Shown piece by piece: positions 1-9,359 of a DNA stretch of 64,000 bases (within the stretch, counting starts at the first letter, position 1; every line of letters begins with the position of its first letter). A program made the translations under genes and the position numbers. The stretch lies in contig NZ_ATUS01000002.1 of assembly GCF_000420325.1 (NCBI RefSeq), positions 1 through 64,000 of the forward strand. Reading direction: 5' to 3'. The notes under the pieces are model-generated. The model was not told where the DNA came from. It saw nothing but the letters and a program-made list of their open reading frames with translations, and ran no database searches. Source of the DNA: Spongiibacter tropicus DSM 19543. GTDB taxonomy: Bacteria > Pseudomonadota > Gammaproteobacteria > Pseudomonadales > Spongiibacteraceae.

Positions 1-56
1 GCTTGCGGGATATTTAGCGCTTCAACCGGTGGCTGAAGGCCTGTCTCTGCAAGCGA

Positions 57-140
57 GGAGGCGCATTATAGAGACCCGACAAAGAGAGTCAACAGCTTTT
101 TCGAAGTTTTTTAACTCTTTGAAGAAAAAGAGAAAAAATG
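57..140 (-). promoter_or_regulatory. Stable-RNA (rrn P1-like) promoter firing leftwards out of the window
   Basis: On the minus strand there is TTGACT (92-87), a 16-base spacer and TATAAT (70-65), followed by a GC-rich discriminator (GCGCC from 64 down). Upstream, 93-140 is very A/T-rich like an UP element. A 16-base spacer, consensus -10, GC discriminator and UP element are the hallmarks of rRNA promoters. Transcription would start near 57-58 and leave the window at base 1. The -35 overlaps the msrQ stop codon and the UP-like tract lies in its last codons. An rRNA operon beside msrQ is known, from memory, in Pseudomonas. A tRNA operon is the alternative. Confidence 0.7.
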
Positions 141-685
141 ATCAATCCGTATACAATTGCGTCGAAATAACTAGAGCGCACTTGCCAGGCAATGTGCAGC
201 CAGGCGAGCAGCATGATGGGATACATGAGCATGTGGACACGCCGCCAGCTGCGGCGCAGGCGCCGAACGCTCCAATTGTTCGACGTAACCGCCATCGGCA
301 GCATCAGCAGCCACGCAGAGACGCCCGCAATAATATAGGGCCGCTCCGAAAGCTCTTCTCCGACAACCGCCCAATCCCAGAAGAACAGATAGTTGCTGAC
401 CACCACGAGGTGGAGTGACACATAGAAGAAGGCCAGCAGCCCCAGCGTCCGCCTAAAACGCAGCAACCAAGCCGCGCCGAACCACGACCGGAGAGGGCTG
501 ACCGCGAAGCAGGCAAGCAACAGCCAAAGCGCCCACTCCCCGGTTTCAACAATCAAGGCCTTTACCGGGTCTGTACCCAGGCCATTGCTCAACGCCGCAT
601 AAATGAGTGCCGCCAAGGGCAACATGGCCGCCACTATCAGCAACGGCTTACCAAAACGCAGCAGCGCCTCTTTTGCCATGCTCAC
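89..685 (-). CDS. msrQ: MsrQ, heme-binding membrane subunit of the MsrPQ methionine sulfoxide reductase
   Basis: This 198-residue inner-membrane protein passes electrons from the respiratory chain to periplasmic MsrP, which repairs oxidised methionines in envelope proteins. About six hydrophobic segments are visible (roughly 12-32, 49-66, 80-103, 115-135, 150-169, 173-190). His92, His151 and His164 sit where the family's heme-ligand histidines lie. It starts 10 bases after the end of msrP and is surely co-transcribed with it. The basic C-terminal tail (KKLRK) is encoded by the A/T-rich tract that also looks like the UP element of the outward rrn-type promoter. Length matches the family. Confidence 0.93.
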   Translation of the reverse strand: MSMAKEALLRFGKPLLIVAAMLPLAALIYAALSNGLGTDPVKALIVETGEWALWLLLACFAVSPLRSWFGAAWLLRFRRTLGLLAFFYVSLHLVVVSNYLFFWDWAVVGEELSERPYIIAGVSAWLLMLPMAVTSNNWSVRRLRRSWRRVHMLMYPIMLLAWLHIAWQVRSSYFDAIVYGLIIFSLFLQRVKKLRKSC

Positions 686-695
686 ACCTTACTGA

Positions 696-1670
696 TTAAT
701 AGTAACGACGCAGGTTCATATCTTTATATAAGCTTGCCACCTGCTCGGCATAGCCATTAAACATCTGCGTTTTTATTCGCTGAGGGGCAAAGAGGCTGCT
801 GGGCAACCGACGTTCATAGCGCTGACTCCAGCGCGGGTGGTCGACCTCGGGGTTCACATTGGCATAAAAACCGTATTCGTCGGGCGCAATGCGTTGCCAG
901 CTACTGCGAGGCTGCTTTTCAGTAAAGCGGATTTTGGTGATGGACTTGATGCTTTTGAAACCGTATTTCCAGGGAACCACTAAGCGGATAGGCGCGCCGT
1001 TCTGATTGGGCAGTACCTTGCCATACATCCCGACACTCATCAGCGTTAGCGGGTGCATCGCCTCATCCATACGCAGACCCTCGGTGTAAGGCCAGTCGAT
1101 GGTGGAGAACGCCGAGCGCTGCCCGCGCATTTCTGACGGGCGGAATAGCGTTTCAAACTGCACATACTTCGCCTTAGACGTGGGCTCAAAGCGGGCCAGC
1201 AGGGTGGATAACGGAAAACCGAGCCAAGGAATAACCATCGACCACGCCTCAACACAGCGCAGACGGTAAACACGCTCTTCTATATCCATGCCTTTCAGCA
1301 GATCTTCCAGATGGTAGCGCCCGGGCTTACCCACCTCGCCCTCGACCTCGATTGACCAAGGGTCTGTTGTCAGTGCGGCTGCATATTGCGCGGGATCATC
1401 CTTAGCCGTGCCAAACTCATAGAAGTTGTTGTAGCTGGTCGCGTCCTTGAAAGGGGTCTGGGCTTCACCGGTGTAAAAAGGATTGTCTTCGGCAGTCTCT
1501 GCGGCGCGGTAGCTGAGCGCCTTCAACTCCGCCGCCGACACGCCACCCGGCAGAAGCGCAGCACCAGCCAAAGCGACAGCCCCCTTCATCAATCCCCGCC
1601 GTCGCAGGTAAACGGATTCGGGGGTAACTTCGCTACTGGGAATATCGGCTGGCTTGCGGATTAGCATCAT
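696..1670 (-). CDS. msrP: MsrP, periplasmic molybdopterin methionine sulfoxide reductase catalytic subunit
   Basis: A 324-residue oxidoreductase of the sulfite-oxidase fold that reduces protein methionine sulfoxide in the periplasm with MsrQ as electron donor. The N terminus has a twin-arginine signal (RRRGLMK at about 23-29, then a hydrophobic stretch ending near GGVSA), so it is exported folded with its Mo cofactor. Cys139 in the YRLRCVEAW motif is the expected molybdenum ligand. Two adjacent ATG codons open the frame; the first is used here. It lies between pssA and msrQ, all on the minus strand. Length is normal for the family. Confidence 0.94.
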   Translation of the reverse strand: MMLIRKPADIPSSEVTPESVYLRRRGLMKGAVALAGAALLPGGVSAAELKALSYRAAETAEDNPFYTGEAQTPFKDATSYNNFYEFGTAKDDPAQYAAALTTDPWSIEVEGEVGKPGRYHLEDLLKGMDIEERVYRLRCVEAWSMVIPWLGFPLSTLLARFEPTSKAKYVQFETLFRPSEMRGQRSAFSTIDWPYTEGLRMDEAMHPLTLMSVGMYGKVLPNQNGAPIRLVVPWKYGFKSIKSITKIRFTEKQPRSSWQRIAPDEYGFYANVNPEVDHPRWSQRYERRLPSSLFAPQRIKTQMFNGYAEQVASLYKDMNLRRYY

Positions 1671-1718
1671 TGCGCCCTCTGTTATCGATATAACTCAGAT
1701 GCCGCCCCCGCGCTTTTG

Positions 1719-2549
1719 TTACACCGAGGGCGGTTTTTTGAGTCGTCGGTAGCTGGCCTGTACGGGACCAGAGAGCGCATAGACCAGCGCAATACCCAAG
1801 AGAATGCGCGCAGGATCGACGGAAATCAGGCCGAAGGCCAGCACCACCAGAATCATCACGACAAAAGGCACCCGCCCTTTAAAGTCGATTCCCTTGAAAC
1901 TGTTGTAACGCACATTAACGATCATCAGCATGCCGATGACGGCCATCAGCAGCCCGGCTATTGCCGCCAACTCGATCGGTAATTCCTGAGCGACCCAACC
2001 TTCCTGCGCCGACACCCAAACAACCCCCGCCATCACCGCGGCGGCGGCCGGACTGGCCAATCCGGTGAAAAAGTTTTTATCGGCCGTATCGATCTGGGTG
2101 TTAAAGCGTGCGAGCCGCAGCGCTGCGCAAGACACATAAATGAAAGCCACCGCCCAGCCAAACTTGCCGAGTTCAGAGACGCCCCAGCTAAACACCACCA
2201 GCGCGGGCGCCACCCCAAACGACACCATATCGGCAAGACTGTCGTATTCCGCACCAAACTTGCTCTGGGCGTTCATCAACCGCGCCACGCGTCCGTCAAG
2301 ACCGTCGAAGACCATCGACACAAAAATAGCAATGGCCGCCGCCTCAAACTGACCGTTCATGGCCGACACAATCGCGAAGAACCCAGAAAACAGCGCCGCC
2401 GTGGTGAACAGGTTCGGCAGTAGATAAATGCCCCGCTTGCGAACGGTCTTCCCGTTCTCCGAGATTTCCTCTTCGTGGTCATCGATCAGCAGCAGAGCCT
2501 CTTTTTCAAACTGCGGCATCGACTTCTTACCCGCTTGCTCATCAGCCAT
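1719..2549 (-). CDS. pssA: CDP-diacylglycerol-serine O-phosphatidyltransferase
   Basis: This 276-residue membrane enzyme condenses CDP-diacylglycerol with serine to make phosphatidylserine, the precursor of phosphatidylethanolamine. The CDP-alcohol phosphotransferase signature is complete: Asp82-Gly83, Asp85, Ala89-Arg90, Gly99, Asp103 and Asp107. About seven hydrophobic segments follow a charged, cytoplasmic N-terminal 40 residues. It belongs to the membrane-embedded PssA type, not the peripheral phospholipase-D-like type of Escherichia coli. It lies between ilvY and msrP. The last codons are proline- and lysine-rich (KKPPSV). Confidence 0.93.
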   Translation of the reverse strand: MADEQAGKKSMPQFEKEALLLIDDHEEEISENGKTVRKRGIYLLPNLFTTAALFSGFFAIVSAMNGQFEAAAIAIFVSMVFDGLDGRVARLMNAQSKFGAEYDSLADMVSFGVAPALVVFSWGVSELGKFGWAVAFIYVSCAALRLARFNTQIDTADKNFFTGLASPAAAAVMAGVVWVSAQEGWVAQELPIELAAIAGLLMAVIGMLMIVNVRYNSFKGIDFKGRVPFVVMILVVLAFGLISVDPARILLGIALVYALSGPVQASYRRLKKPPSV

Positions 2550-2594
2550 TTTTCAGCGTAGCTCCAGTAAGGAATGAAAGGCCCACATGATAAA

Positions 2595-3506
2595 TTAATT
2601 GTCGCTGCGGTACGATGACTGCGCGCAATCCCAAAACGCACGCACCAGTACATCGGCCAGCCGCTGCCGTCGCACCACCACCCCAATGTCCATACTCGGC
2701 AGTTCCGGATCGAGCGTCACCACCCGCACCTTTTCACGCAGAAAGGACGTGTCTAACACCAGATCTGGCACCACGCCGATACCCAGCCCCAGCCCCACCG
2801 TCGACACAATAGCCTCATGACCGCTGACCTGCGCATAGACATTCGGCCGAAGCTGGCGATGGCGGAACCACTGCATAATCAAGTCCCGCGCCACACCACG
2901 CTCGGGAAGAATAAAAGGCAGACTCGCCAGCAAGGCTGCATCCACATCACCGCCGTGACGTGCAATCTGTTCGGAAACCAGGCAGGGAATATTCGGCACC
3001 AGCAACTGCAGCGCAGAACGACTCAACGGCAAGTAGTCCAGGCTCGACGGCAGCTGTGGCGGGCGCACAGTAATACCCACATCTTCCTTGCCCTCCGCGA
3101 TACGATCCACGGCATCGGCCTGATCGCCGGTATGCAGTTTCAGGTCAATACCCGGATAACGCTGCCGAAACACTTCCAACACGGTATTTAATACACTGTA
3201 CGAAGCGGTCACCGAGCAAAACAGGCTAATCTCCCCCTGCAAAGCCTCCCCTTGCTGATGCAGTCGCTGATTCAGCGACTGCCAGCTAAGCAAGGTCTGC
3301 TCAGCGTAACGCAACACCTCCCGCCCGGCAGCCGTCAAGCGAACCCGGCGGCGGTCCCGTTCGAACAACTTCACGCCCACCTCTTCCTCCAGGCGCTGAA
3401 TCGCCCGACTCACTGCCGAGACACTCAAATGCATTGCCTCGCTGGTTTTGCCAAAATGCAGCGACTGGCTGAGATGGATAAAGACTTCCAGCTCTTTACT
3501 GTTCAT
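2595..3506 (-). CDS. ilvY: IlvY, LysR-type activator of ilvC
   Basis: A 303-residue LysR-family regulator. Residues 1-60 hold the winged helix-turn-helix, and about 90-300 form the effector domain. Stretches such as [18 protein letters not shown] and [18 protein letters not shown] closely follow E. coli IlvY. It is divergent from ilvC with 150 bases between the start codons, the classical ilvY-ilvC arrangement. In E. coli the protein senses acetolactate or acetohydroxybutyrate and activates ilvC. The intergenic region has an 11-base direct repeat that could be its operator. In Pseudomonas, ilvC follows ilvIH instead, so this context is more enterobacterial. Confidence 0.92.
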   Translation of the reverse strand: MNSKELEVFIHLSQSLHFGKTSEAMHLSVSAVSRAIQRLEEEVGVKLFERDRRRVRLTAAGREVLRYAEQTLLSWQSLNQRLHQQGEALQGEISLFCSVTASYSVLNTVLEVFRQRYPGIDLKLHTGDQADAVDRIAEGKEDVGITVRPPQLPSSLDYLPLSRSALQLLVPNIPCLVSEQIARHGGDVDAALLASLPFILPERGVARDLIMQWFRHRQLRPNVYAQVSGHEAIVSTVGLGLGIGVVPDLVLDTSFLREKVRVVTLDPELPSMDIGVVVRRQRLADVLVRAFWDCAQSSYRSDN

Positions 3507-3529
3507 TGGACGCCCACCTTTATCCCGAT

Positions 3530-3588
3530 TTACTCAACACTCTATCGATTATATATCAATTTACGCAACACACTTCCCCTGCTAGAGT
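3530..3588 (+). promoter_or_regulatory. ilvY-ilvC control region: 11-base direct repeats and ilvC promoter
   Basis: TTACTCAACAC (3530-3540) and TTACGCAACAC (3561-3571) match at 10 of 11 positions and start 31 bases apart, about three helical turns. They flank an A/T-rich, partly palindromic core (3543-3560). The second copy overlaps a weak -35 (TTACGC, 3561-3566), with TAGAGT at 3583-3588 as the -10 after 16 bases. A poor -35 overlapped by a repeat suits activator-dependent transcription. Assignment to IlvY is inference from position. Confidence 0.5.
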
Positions 3589-3656
3589 GCGCGACACTGG
3601 GAAAAGACTCCCACCCAATTTTTTTATCTCATCAATACCTAAGCAGGAGATCCCTC

Positions 3657-5132
3657 ATGGGTCAGAACTACTTCAACAGCCTGCCGCTGCGCCTGCAGCT
3701 GGAAGAGCTGGGCAAATGCCGCTTTATGGATCGCAGCGAATTCGCTGATGGCTGCAACTACCTGAAAGGCAAAAAGATCGTCATCGTTGGCTGTGGCGCC
3801 CAAGGCCTTAACCAGGGTCTGAACCTGCGCGACTCTGGCCTGGACGTTTCCTATGCCCTGCGCGACAGCGCCATTGCCGAAAAGCGTCAAAGCTGGAAGA
3901 ACGCTTCTGAGAACGGCTTCAACGTTGGCACCTACGAAGAACTGATCCCCACGGCCGACGTCGTAATGAACCTGACGCCCGACAAGCAGCACACCAGCGT
4001 AGTTAACGCGGTTATGCCGCTGATGAAAGATGGCGCCTGCCTGGACTACGCCCACGGCTTCAACCTGGTTGAAGAAGGCATGCAAATCCGTCCCGACATC
4101 ACGGTTGTTATGTGCTGTCCGAAATGCCCCGGCACCGAAGTTCGTGAAGAGTACAAGCGCGGCTTTGGCGTTCCGACACTGATCGCCGTTCACCGCGAAA
4201 ACGACCCCAAAGGTGAAGGCATGGCCATTGCCAAGGCATTGGCTTCCGGCACTGGTGGTGATCGCGCAGGCGTTCTGGAATCGTCTCCCATCGCGGAAGT
4301 AAAATCCGACCTGATGGGCGAGCAGACAATCCTCTGCGGCATGCTGCAAACCGGCGCCATCCTCTGCTTCGACAAGATGGTCGAAGAAGGTATCGAGCCC
4401 GGCTACGCCTCCAAGCTGATTCAGTACGGCTGGGAAACCGTCACCGAAGGTCTGAAGCACGGCGGCATCACCAATATGATGGATCGCCTGTCCAACCCGG
4501 CCAAGATCAAAGCATTCGAGCTGGCTGACGAGCTGAAAGACATCATGCGTCCGCTGTACGAGAAGCACCAGGATGACATTATCAGTGGTCACTTCTCCAA
4601 AACCATGATGGAAGACTGGGCCAACGACGACAAAAATCTGTTGGGCTGGCGCGCCGCCACCGCCGAAACTGCGTTTGAAAAGACGCCCGCTGGCGACATG
4701 GATATCAGCGAACAGGAATACTACGACCACGGCATTCTGCTGATTGCCATGTGTAAAGCCGGCGTTGAGCTGGCCTTTGAGTGCATGGTTGCTGCCGGTA
4801 TGAAGCCCGAGTCTGCGTACTACGAGTCGCTGCACGAAACGCCGCTGATCGCCAACACCATCGCGCGCCGCAAGCTCTATGAAATGAACGTGGTTATCTC
4901 CGATACTGCTGAGTACGGCTGCTACCTGTTCGATCACGCCTGTCGTCCGCTGCTGAAAGACTTCATGAGCAAAGTCTCTACTGACGTTATCGGCAAAGGT
5001 ATTGATGTGAAGGACTTGGGTGTCGACAACCAGGAGCTGATTGCCGTTAACGCCGAAATCCGCAACCACCCGGTTGAAGTGGTTGGTCGCCAGCTGCGTA
5101 GCTACATGACGGCCATGAAGAAGATCGTTTGA
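3657..5132 (+). CDS. ilvC: Ketol-acid reductoisomerase, class II (long form)
   Basis: A 491-residue enzyme for the second common step of valine, leucine and isoleucine synthesis: isomerisation plus NADPH-dependent reduction of acetolactate or acetohydroxybutyrate. The start at 3657 follows AGCAGGAGAT and gives an N terminus ([11 protein letters not shown]) matching E. coli IlvC. The nucleotide motif GCGAQG is at about 45-50. The length and duplicated C-terminal knotted domain mark the class II enzyme, whereas many Pseudomonas have the 338-residue class I form. The frame stays open upstream into ilvY but without a ribosome site. A strong terminator follows. Confidence 0.97.
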   Translation: MGQNYFNSLPLRLQLEELGKCRFMDRSEFADGCNYLKGKKIVIVGCGAQGLNQGLNLRDSGLDVSYALRDSAIAEKRQSWKNASENGFNVGTYEELIPTADVVMNLTPDKQHTSVVNAVMPLMKDGACLDYAHGFNLVEEGMQIRPDITVVMCCPKCPGTEVREEYKRGFGVPTLIAVHRENDPKGEGMAIAKALASGTGGDRAGVLESSPIAEVKSDLMGEQTILCGMLQTGAILCFDKMVEEGIEPGYASKLIQYGWETVTEGLKHGGITNMMDRLSNPAKIKAFELADELKDIMRPLYEKHQDDIISGHFSKTMMEDWANDDKNLLGWRAATAETAFEKTPAGDMDISEQEYYDHGILLIAMCKAGVELAFECMVAAGMKPESAYYESLHETPLIANTIARRKLYEMNVVISDTAEYGCYLFDHACRPLLKDFMSKVSTDVIGKGIDVKDLGVDNQELIAVNAEIRNHPVEVVGRQLRSYMTAMKKIV

Positions 5133-5148
5133 TAATTCTTCCGTCGAC

Positions 5149-5176
5149 AAAAAGGGCGCCAGTGGCGCCCTTTTTT
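5149..5176 (+). terminator. Rho-independent terminator of ilvC
   Basis: A perfect seven-base stem (GGGCGCC at 5154-5160, GGCGCCC at 5164-5170) with loop AGT is preceded by A5 and followed by T6. It lies 17 bases after the ilvC stop and before the convergent araC-type gene, so it could serve both directions. Confidence 0.9.
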
Positions 5177-5200
5177 ATTGCATCCCGGTTTTTATCCCGG

Positions 5201-6172
5201 CTAGTGATCTGCCAACCCCGCCAATCGATACTCCCGAGGTGTTTGTGCATATTCCATCTTAAACTGGCGACTGAAATAACCACTGTCATTGAAGCCACTC
5301 ATTAACGCAATATCGGTAATAGAAACGCCTCTGAAGTTCTCATCTTTCAAATAACGAGCAGCTTGCTCCAGGCGATGACGGCTAATCCAGCGCGACAGAC
5401 TTTCCGTCTCAGCCGAGTAGATCTGATGAATGTATCGCTTACTGATGCCCAATGCCTGAGAAATACTTGCCACACAGAGGTCCGCGTCAAACAGGTTATT
5501 CCGTACGTAATCCTGAATTTCTATCAGCCACTGCTCCCGCCCTCGCTTCTTTTCTAGCTGAAACGCATTCCGCTTACTGATACTGGAGCAAGTCAGCTCA
5601 ATGACCGGGTTGATAATAAACAGCTCATCACTGATGCAGGTCTTGTGCGCGTTTTTTCTCAGCGTCAACAGTATTGAGCGCAGAATATTGGAGATGGTTT
5701 CACTCTCATCAAGAACATAGAGTTTATCTTTGCAGACCAGCTTACCAACGTTAAAAGCCTGCCCGAGCGGAATGAAAATAGAGAGCTGCCGAACGGCCTG
5801 TGACGACTCAAAATATATCTGTTGAGACGTATTCCAAACAAACACATTCCCGCGTTTCATCGCGTAGCGATTACCGCAAACATCCAATTGATAGCCATCG
5901 CCATCCACCACATAGGAGATGGCCAGATAATTCGTCATCTCAAGCTTTCCTTCACGCCAGCCACTCATCGGCAAGGCCAGAATATCGGTGAGAAAGCTGC
6001 TGCCAAAACTGTATTTTTTAACGTAAGCGGGAAGAGCCTGATCCGATGTCACCCCGGCATCGACGCCATTAAAGCTCCAACCCTCATGAGCCTTACTGAG
6101 CGCATGGCTAAAATGAGAAAACACCGAGAACGTCGGTGACGCCTGCGCCGTCCATTCTATATCCGGTGTCAT
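5201..6172 (-). CDS. AraC-family transcriptional regulator, divergent from a TonB receptor cluster
   Basis: A 323-residue regulator. The N-terminal about 200 residues look like the AraC-binding-like ligand domain of the AraC_binding_2 type. The C-terminal about 105 residues hold two helix-turn-helix motifs, ending in the family signature around SGFNDSGYFSRQFK and TPREYR. The ATG is preceded by AGGAGG at ideal spacing. It is divergent from the TonB receptor at 6382 with a 209-base spacer, so it very probably controls the 6.4-11 kb cluster in response to the imported substrate or a metabolite. The effector cannot be read from sequence. Confidence 0.88.
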   Translation of the reverse strand: MTPDIEWTAQASPTFSVFSHFSHALSKAHEGWSFNGVDAGVTSDQALPAYVKKYSFGSSFLTDILALPMSGWREGKLEMTNYLAISYVVDGDGYQLDVCGNRYAMKRGNVFVWNTSQQIYFESSQAVRQLSIFIPLGQAFNVGKLVCKDKLYVLDESETISNILRSILLTLRKNAHKTCISDELFIINPVIELTCSSISKRNAFQLEKKRGREQWLIEIQDYVRNNLFDADLCVASISQALGISKRYIHQIYSAETESLSRWISRHRLEQAARYLKDENFRGVSITDIALMSGFNDSGYFSRQFKMEYAQTPREYRLAGLADH

Positions 6173-6327
6173 AACGCCTCCTTTTTTATGTTTATTTCAG
6201 CTCAGTGTTACCACTCTCTCTTCAACAGAGTCAAGAAAGTAATAAACCAGCGTTACGGCCCTTCCCTTTAGTCCTATTTTTGCTTCGCTATTGTGAAAGC
6301 AGCCCATTTCAGACGGCGATAGGCTTC

Positions 6328-6352
6328 ATAACCACACTGCCAACACAGTTAT
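6328..6352. promoter_or_regulatory. Possible operator between the araC-type gene and the receptor
   Basis: ATAAC (6328-6332) and GTTAT (6348-6352) form an inverted repeat separated by 15 bases, 30 bases before the receptor start. TATAAA (6350-6355) could be its -10. The arms are short, so this is only a candidate site for the divergent AraC-type protein. Confidence 0.3.
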
Positions 6353-6381
6353 AAAACCAATAATTTACGAGTGTAAGAACT

Positions 6382-8571
6382 ATGAACCGTCTGCAAGCTT
6401 ATTGGAAACCCAGCGCGCTTATCGCGAGCTTACTCAGCACACCGGGGCATTTGGCCTTCGCCGAGCCCAACCAGCACACCAGCCGTCAGGTTGAGGAAGT
6501 TGTCGTAACGGCAAGGAAAAAGTCGGAAAGTCTCCAGGATGTACCGATTTCCATCACCGCCTTCACAGGAGACAGCATCCGCGACCTCGGATTCAGCGAC
6601 ACCCTGAGCATCGACGAGAAAACGCCCAACCTGGAGATCAAAACCTTCGGCGGCCAACCCAATATTTTCATCCGCGGTGTTGGCAACAATGACTTCAACG
6701 CCACCACTATCAGCCCTGTCAGTATTTACGTCGATGACGTGGTCATGGGCCTCACAGGATCGCAAAGCGCTCAGCTCTTCGACGTGCAGCGGATCGAGGT
6801 ACTGCGCGGCCCGCAGGGCACACTGTTCGGTCGAAACACCACCGGTGGCGCAATTGCCTTTCACTCGAACATGCCCACCGAAGAAACGGAGGCCGGTGTA
6901 CGCCTGACGCTGGGTAGCCACAAGCAACGCGATGTCGAAGGCTACGTTGGCGGCAAGCTCAGCCAGCGACTAAATGGGCGTCTGGCGGTAATTTCCACCA
7001 CCAATGACGGCGACCGACGAAATGACTACAACGGCAAGGATGCCAACGCCAAGGAAGTCCACGCGCTGCGCGGCCTGTTCGATTTCCAAGCGACGGACAG
7101 GCTGCAACTGCTGCTTAATCTTCATGGCGCCGTAGACCGCAGCGACTTCAATCAGGGCAAACCCAGAGGTACCAATGCCTTTGGCTACACCGACCCGCAC
7201 CCCAACAACAGCGGCCGACTCAACTTCAACGGCAAATCGCAGCACTATGGCGATACTCACGGGTTTAGCCTGACAACCACATTCGATACCGATGGTTTCA
7301 CCCTGAAGTCCATCACCGGCTTCGAAAAAGCCTCGACCGACTATTGCGGCGATATTGATCACAGTCCGAGCTCGCTGGACGAAATCTGCTTCCATACCGA
7401 CGGCGAGCAAATCACGCAGGAAATCAACATCTCCGGGGATATCGGCGATAACACCAGTTTGGTTACCGGCCTGTTTTTGCTTCGCGAAGATCTTGAGAAC
7501 CTCACCGAAGCCAATCTGTTCGGGGATGCCCCCGCAGGATCACAACTTCCCGTCGTCGGCTATTCGACACGGGATACAAGCACCTACGCGCTCTACTCCG
7601 AACTGAATTACCGCTTCAATCCACGCTGGCAACTGACGGCTGGCCTCCGCTACACCTACGAAGAGAAAGAGGCGCGCCTGAAAAGCGACATGATCCCCAA
7701 CTACTACAATGACCAAGCCAATGGCGCACCCATTGCCCTGGTACCTGAACGGCACTTATCCGAGAGCTGGGATGCGGTTTCCGGCCGGTTTGTCGTCGAT
7801 TACCAGCCCACCGACGACTGGATGTTCTACGCCAGCCTATCCCGCGGCTTTAAATCCGGTGGCTTTAATCTGGGCTCCTTCTTCGACCCCAATGAAGTCA
7901 CTCAAGTGGACCCGGAGTACCTCACGGCGTTTGAAATCGGCTCTAAATCCACCTTGTTTGACCGCAGGCTGCGTCTGAACAGCTCCGTGTTCTACTACGA
8001 CTACTCGGAGCTGCAGGTCTACACCTATGTATCGGGCAGCACCCCCACCACCCCCGTGGTATTTGCTCTGGAAAATGCCGCTGACGCGAAGATCTACGGC
8101 GTAGAGCTGGAAGTGAATGCCCTGATCAGCGAACGGCTTTCCATGAATCTCGGAGGGGGTTACCTGCGCACAGAGTACAAGGACTTTATTTCCAGCGTGG
8201 GCGGTGACCTGTCAGGCAATCCCATGCCGGGCTCCCCAAAGGTCAACCTCAGCGTCGAATTCAGCTACGACCTGGGCGATATCAAAGAGTGGCAGGTAGA
8301 GGCGAAGGTCGACTACTCCTACACTGACCACCGCTACTTCAACGCGTTTAAAGATGAAGACGTGAGTTCACTCGGCAGTCACGAGCTGATCGGTGCACGC
8401 CTGTCCTCAACGTCCCCCAATGGCAAATGGAATATCGCGCTGTGGGGACGCAACTTGACCGATGAAGAGTACATCGTGGACAGCACCGATCTGGAGGGTA
8501 ATTTCGGGTTCATCTCCGAGTTCTATGGCGATCGCCGCAGCATTGGCATCGACCTCAGCTACACGTTTTAA
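6382..8571 (+). CDS. TonB-dependent outer-membrane receptor, substrate unknown
   Basis: A 729-residue receptor with an N-terminal signal peptide (cleavage near LAFA-EP, about residue 27). A TonB-box-like EEVVVTARKKSE follows at about 38-49, then the plug (QDVPISITAFTG, then RGVGNNDF and LRGPQGTLFGRNTTGG) and a 22-strand-type barrel ending in the aromatic-terminated DLSYTF. This sub-type, with VTARKKSESLQDVPISI, is abundant in Sphingomonadales and marine gammaproteobacteria and is often tied to complex organic substrates rather than siderophores. No Fur box was found upstream. The downstream SDR starts 15 bases after its stop, so uptake and catabolism appear to be co-transcribed. Confidence 0.9.
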   Translation: MNRLQAYWKPSALIASLLSTPGHLAFAEPNQHTSRQVEEVVVTARKKSESLQDVPISITAFTGDSIRDLGFSDTLSIDEKTPNLEIKTFGGQPNIFIRGVGNNDFNATTISPVSIYVDDVVMGLTGSQSAQLFDVQRIEVLRGPQGTLFGRNTTGGAIAFHSNMPTEETEAGVRLTLGSHKQRDVEGYVGGKLSQRLNGRLAVISTTNDGDRRNDYNGKDANAKEVHALRGLFDFQATDRLQLLLNLHGAVDRSDFNQGKPRGTNAFGYTDPHPNNSGRLNFNGKSQHYGDTHGFSLTTTFDTDGFTLKSITGFEKASTDYCGDIDHSPSSLDEICFHTDGEQITQEINISGDIGDNTSLVTGLFLLREDLENLTEANLFGDAPAGSQLPVVGYSTRDTSTYALYSELNYRFNPRWQLTAGLRYTYEEKEARLKSDMIPNYYNDQANGAPIALVPERHLSESWDAVSGRFVVDYQPTDDWMFYASLSRGFKSGGFNLGSFFDPNEVTQVDPEYLTAFEIGSKSTLFDRRLRLNSSVFYYDYSELQVYTYVSGSTPTTPVVFALENAADAKIYGVELEVNALISERLSMNLGGGYLRTEYKDFISSVGGDLSGNPMPGSPKVNLSVEFSYDLGDIKEWQVEAKVDYSYTDHRYFNAFKDEDVSSLGSHELIGARLSSTSPNGKWNIALWGRNLTDEEYIVDSTDLEGNFGFISEFYGDRRSIGIDLSYTF

Positions 8572-8585
8572 CAGGAGATACACCC

Positions 8586-9335
8586 ATGACTTTCCATCAT
8601 AAATCCGTGCTGGTTACCGGGGCGAGCGGCGGTATCGGCGCAGAGATTTGCCGCCAGCTCACGACTTCCGGTGCCACGGTGATCGCCGTCGACATCAATG
8701 AAGCAGCCCTGCTTTCGCTGAAACAGGAACTGGGGACACAACTCGAAATCGTCGTTTGCAACCTTCGGCACGAGGAGCAGATCAGCGATCTGGCCTCGAA
8801 ACTGTCAGGGCGATGCATTGACATACTGGTTAACAATGCAGGCGTGGGACGGTTTGTTGATTACAACTTCACCACGGAGGACTTTGACTGGCATTTCCAT
8901 ATCAATACCCGCGCCCCCATGCTGCTGGTCAAGCACTTGATACCCAACCTGAAACACAGCGCGGCACCCGCCATTGTCAACATTGCCTCGGTGGCCGCCC
9001 GTATTGAGTGGGCCAACCACTTCCTCTATTCAACCACCAAAGCTGCGCTCGAAAAATTTACCCACCATCTGGTTAAAGACCTGCCTTGGCTGCGCGCCAA
9101 CGCGGTGCTGCCGGGGGTTATCGACACCGCAATACTGGAAGGTCTGGACAATATGAATCTCGACGAACTACGCGCCTACCTCGCCCAGGAGATTCCCTGC
9201 AAACGCATCGGTGTCCCTGCCGACATTGCCAACGCCGTCCTCTTCCTCAGCTCAGACCATGCCTCGTACATCAATGGCGCATCGCTGGTCGTGGATGGCG
9301 GGGTGATGCATTCAAATACCTGGGTAGGCCTTTAA
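8586..9335 (+). CDS. Short-chain dehydrogenase/reductase
   Basis: A 249-residue classical SDR. The cofactor motif TGASGGIG is near residues 11-18 and NNAG near 80. The catalytic Ser lies in NIASVA, with Tyr and Lys in YSTTK. Asp in AVDIN after the second strand suggests NAD rather than NADP as cofactor. The start follows ACAGGAGATAC. It is the second gene of the receptor-SDR-thiolase-SnoaL run and would oxidise or reduce a hydroxyl or keto group, for instance a 3-hydroxyacyl-CoA or a ring alcohol. The exact substrate cannot be inferred. Confidence 0.88.
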   Translation: MTFHHKSVLVTGASGGIGAEICRQLTTSGATVIAVDINEAALLSLKQELGTQLEIVVCNLRHEEQISDLASKLSGRCIDILVNNAGVGRFVDYNFTTEDFDWHFHINTRAPMLLVKHLIPNLKHSAAPAIVNIASVAARIEWANHFLYSTTKAALEKFTHHLVKDLPWLRANAVLPGVIDTAILEGLDNMNLDELRAYLAQEIPCKRIGVPADIANAVLFLSSDHASYINGASLVVDGGVMHSNTWVGL

Positions 9336-9359
9336 TCTCTTTCTGACAGGAGTTCATTT

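Noticed and set aside
29-418. Plus-strand open frame of 129 codons at the left edge
   Set aside because: It is antisense to msrQ, has no ribosome site or family motif, and overlaps the rrn-type promoter.
1344-1355. GACCAAGGGTCT, similar to the acs-dcaP motif
   Set aside because: It lies inside msrP coding sequence, has one extra base in the core and no promoter next to it.
1706-1737. Inverted repeat followed by T6 near the end of pssA, resembling a plus-strand terminator
   Set aside because: The T-run is the complement of lysine codons at the pssA end, and no plus-strand gene precedes it.
3639-5150. 503-codon minus-strand frame opposite ilvC
   Set aside because: It mirrors the whole ilvC gene, which is unmistakable. 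Long antisense frames are common in GC-rich genes, and the translation has no recognisable domain.
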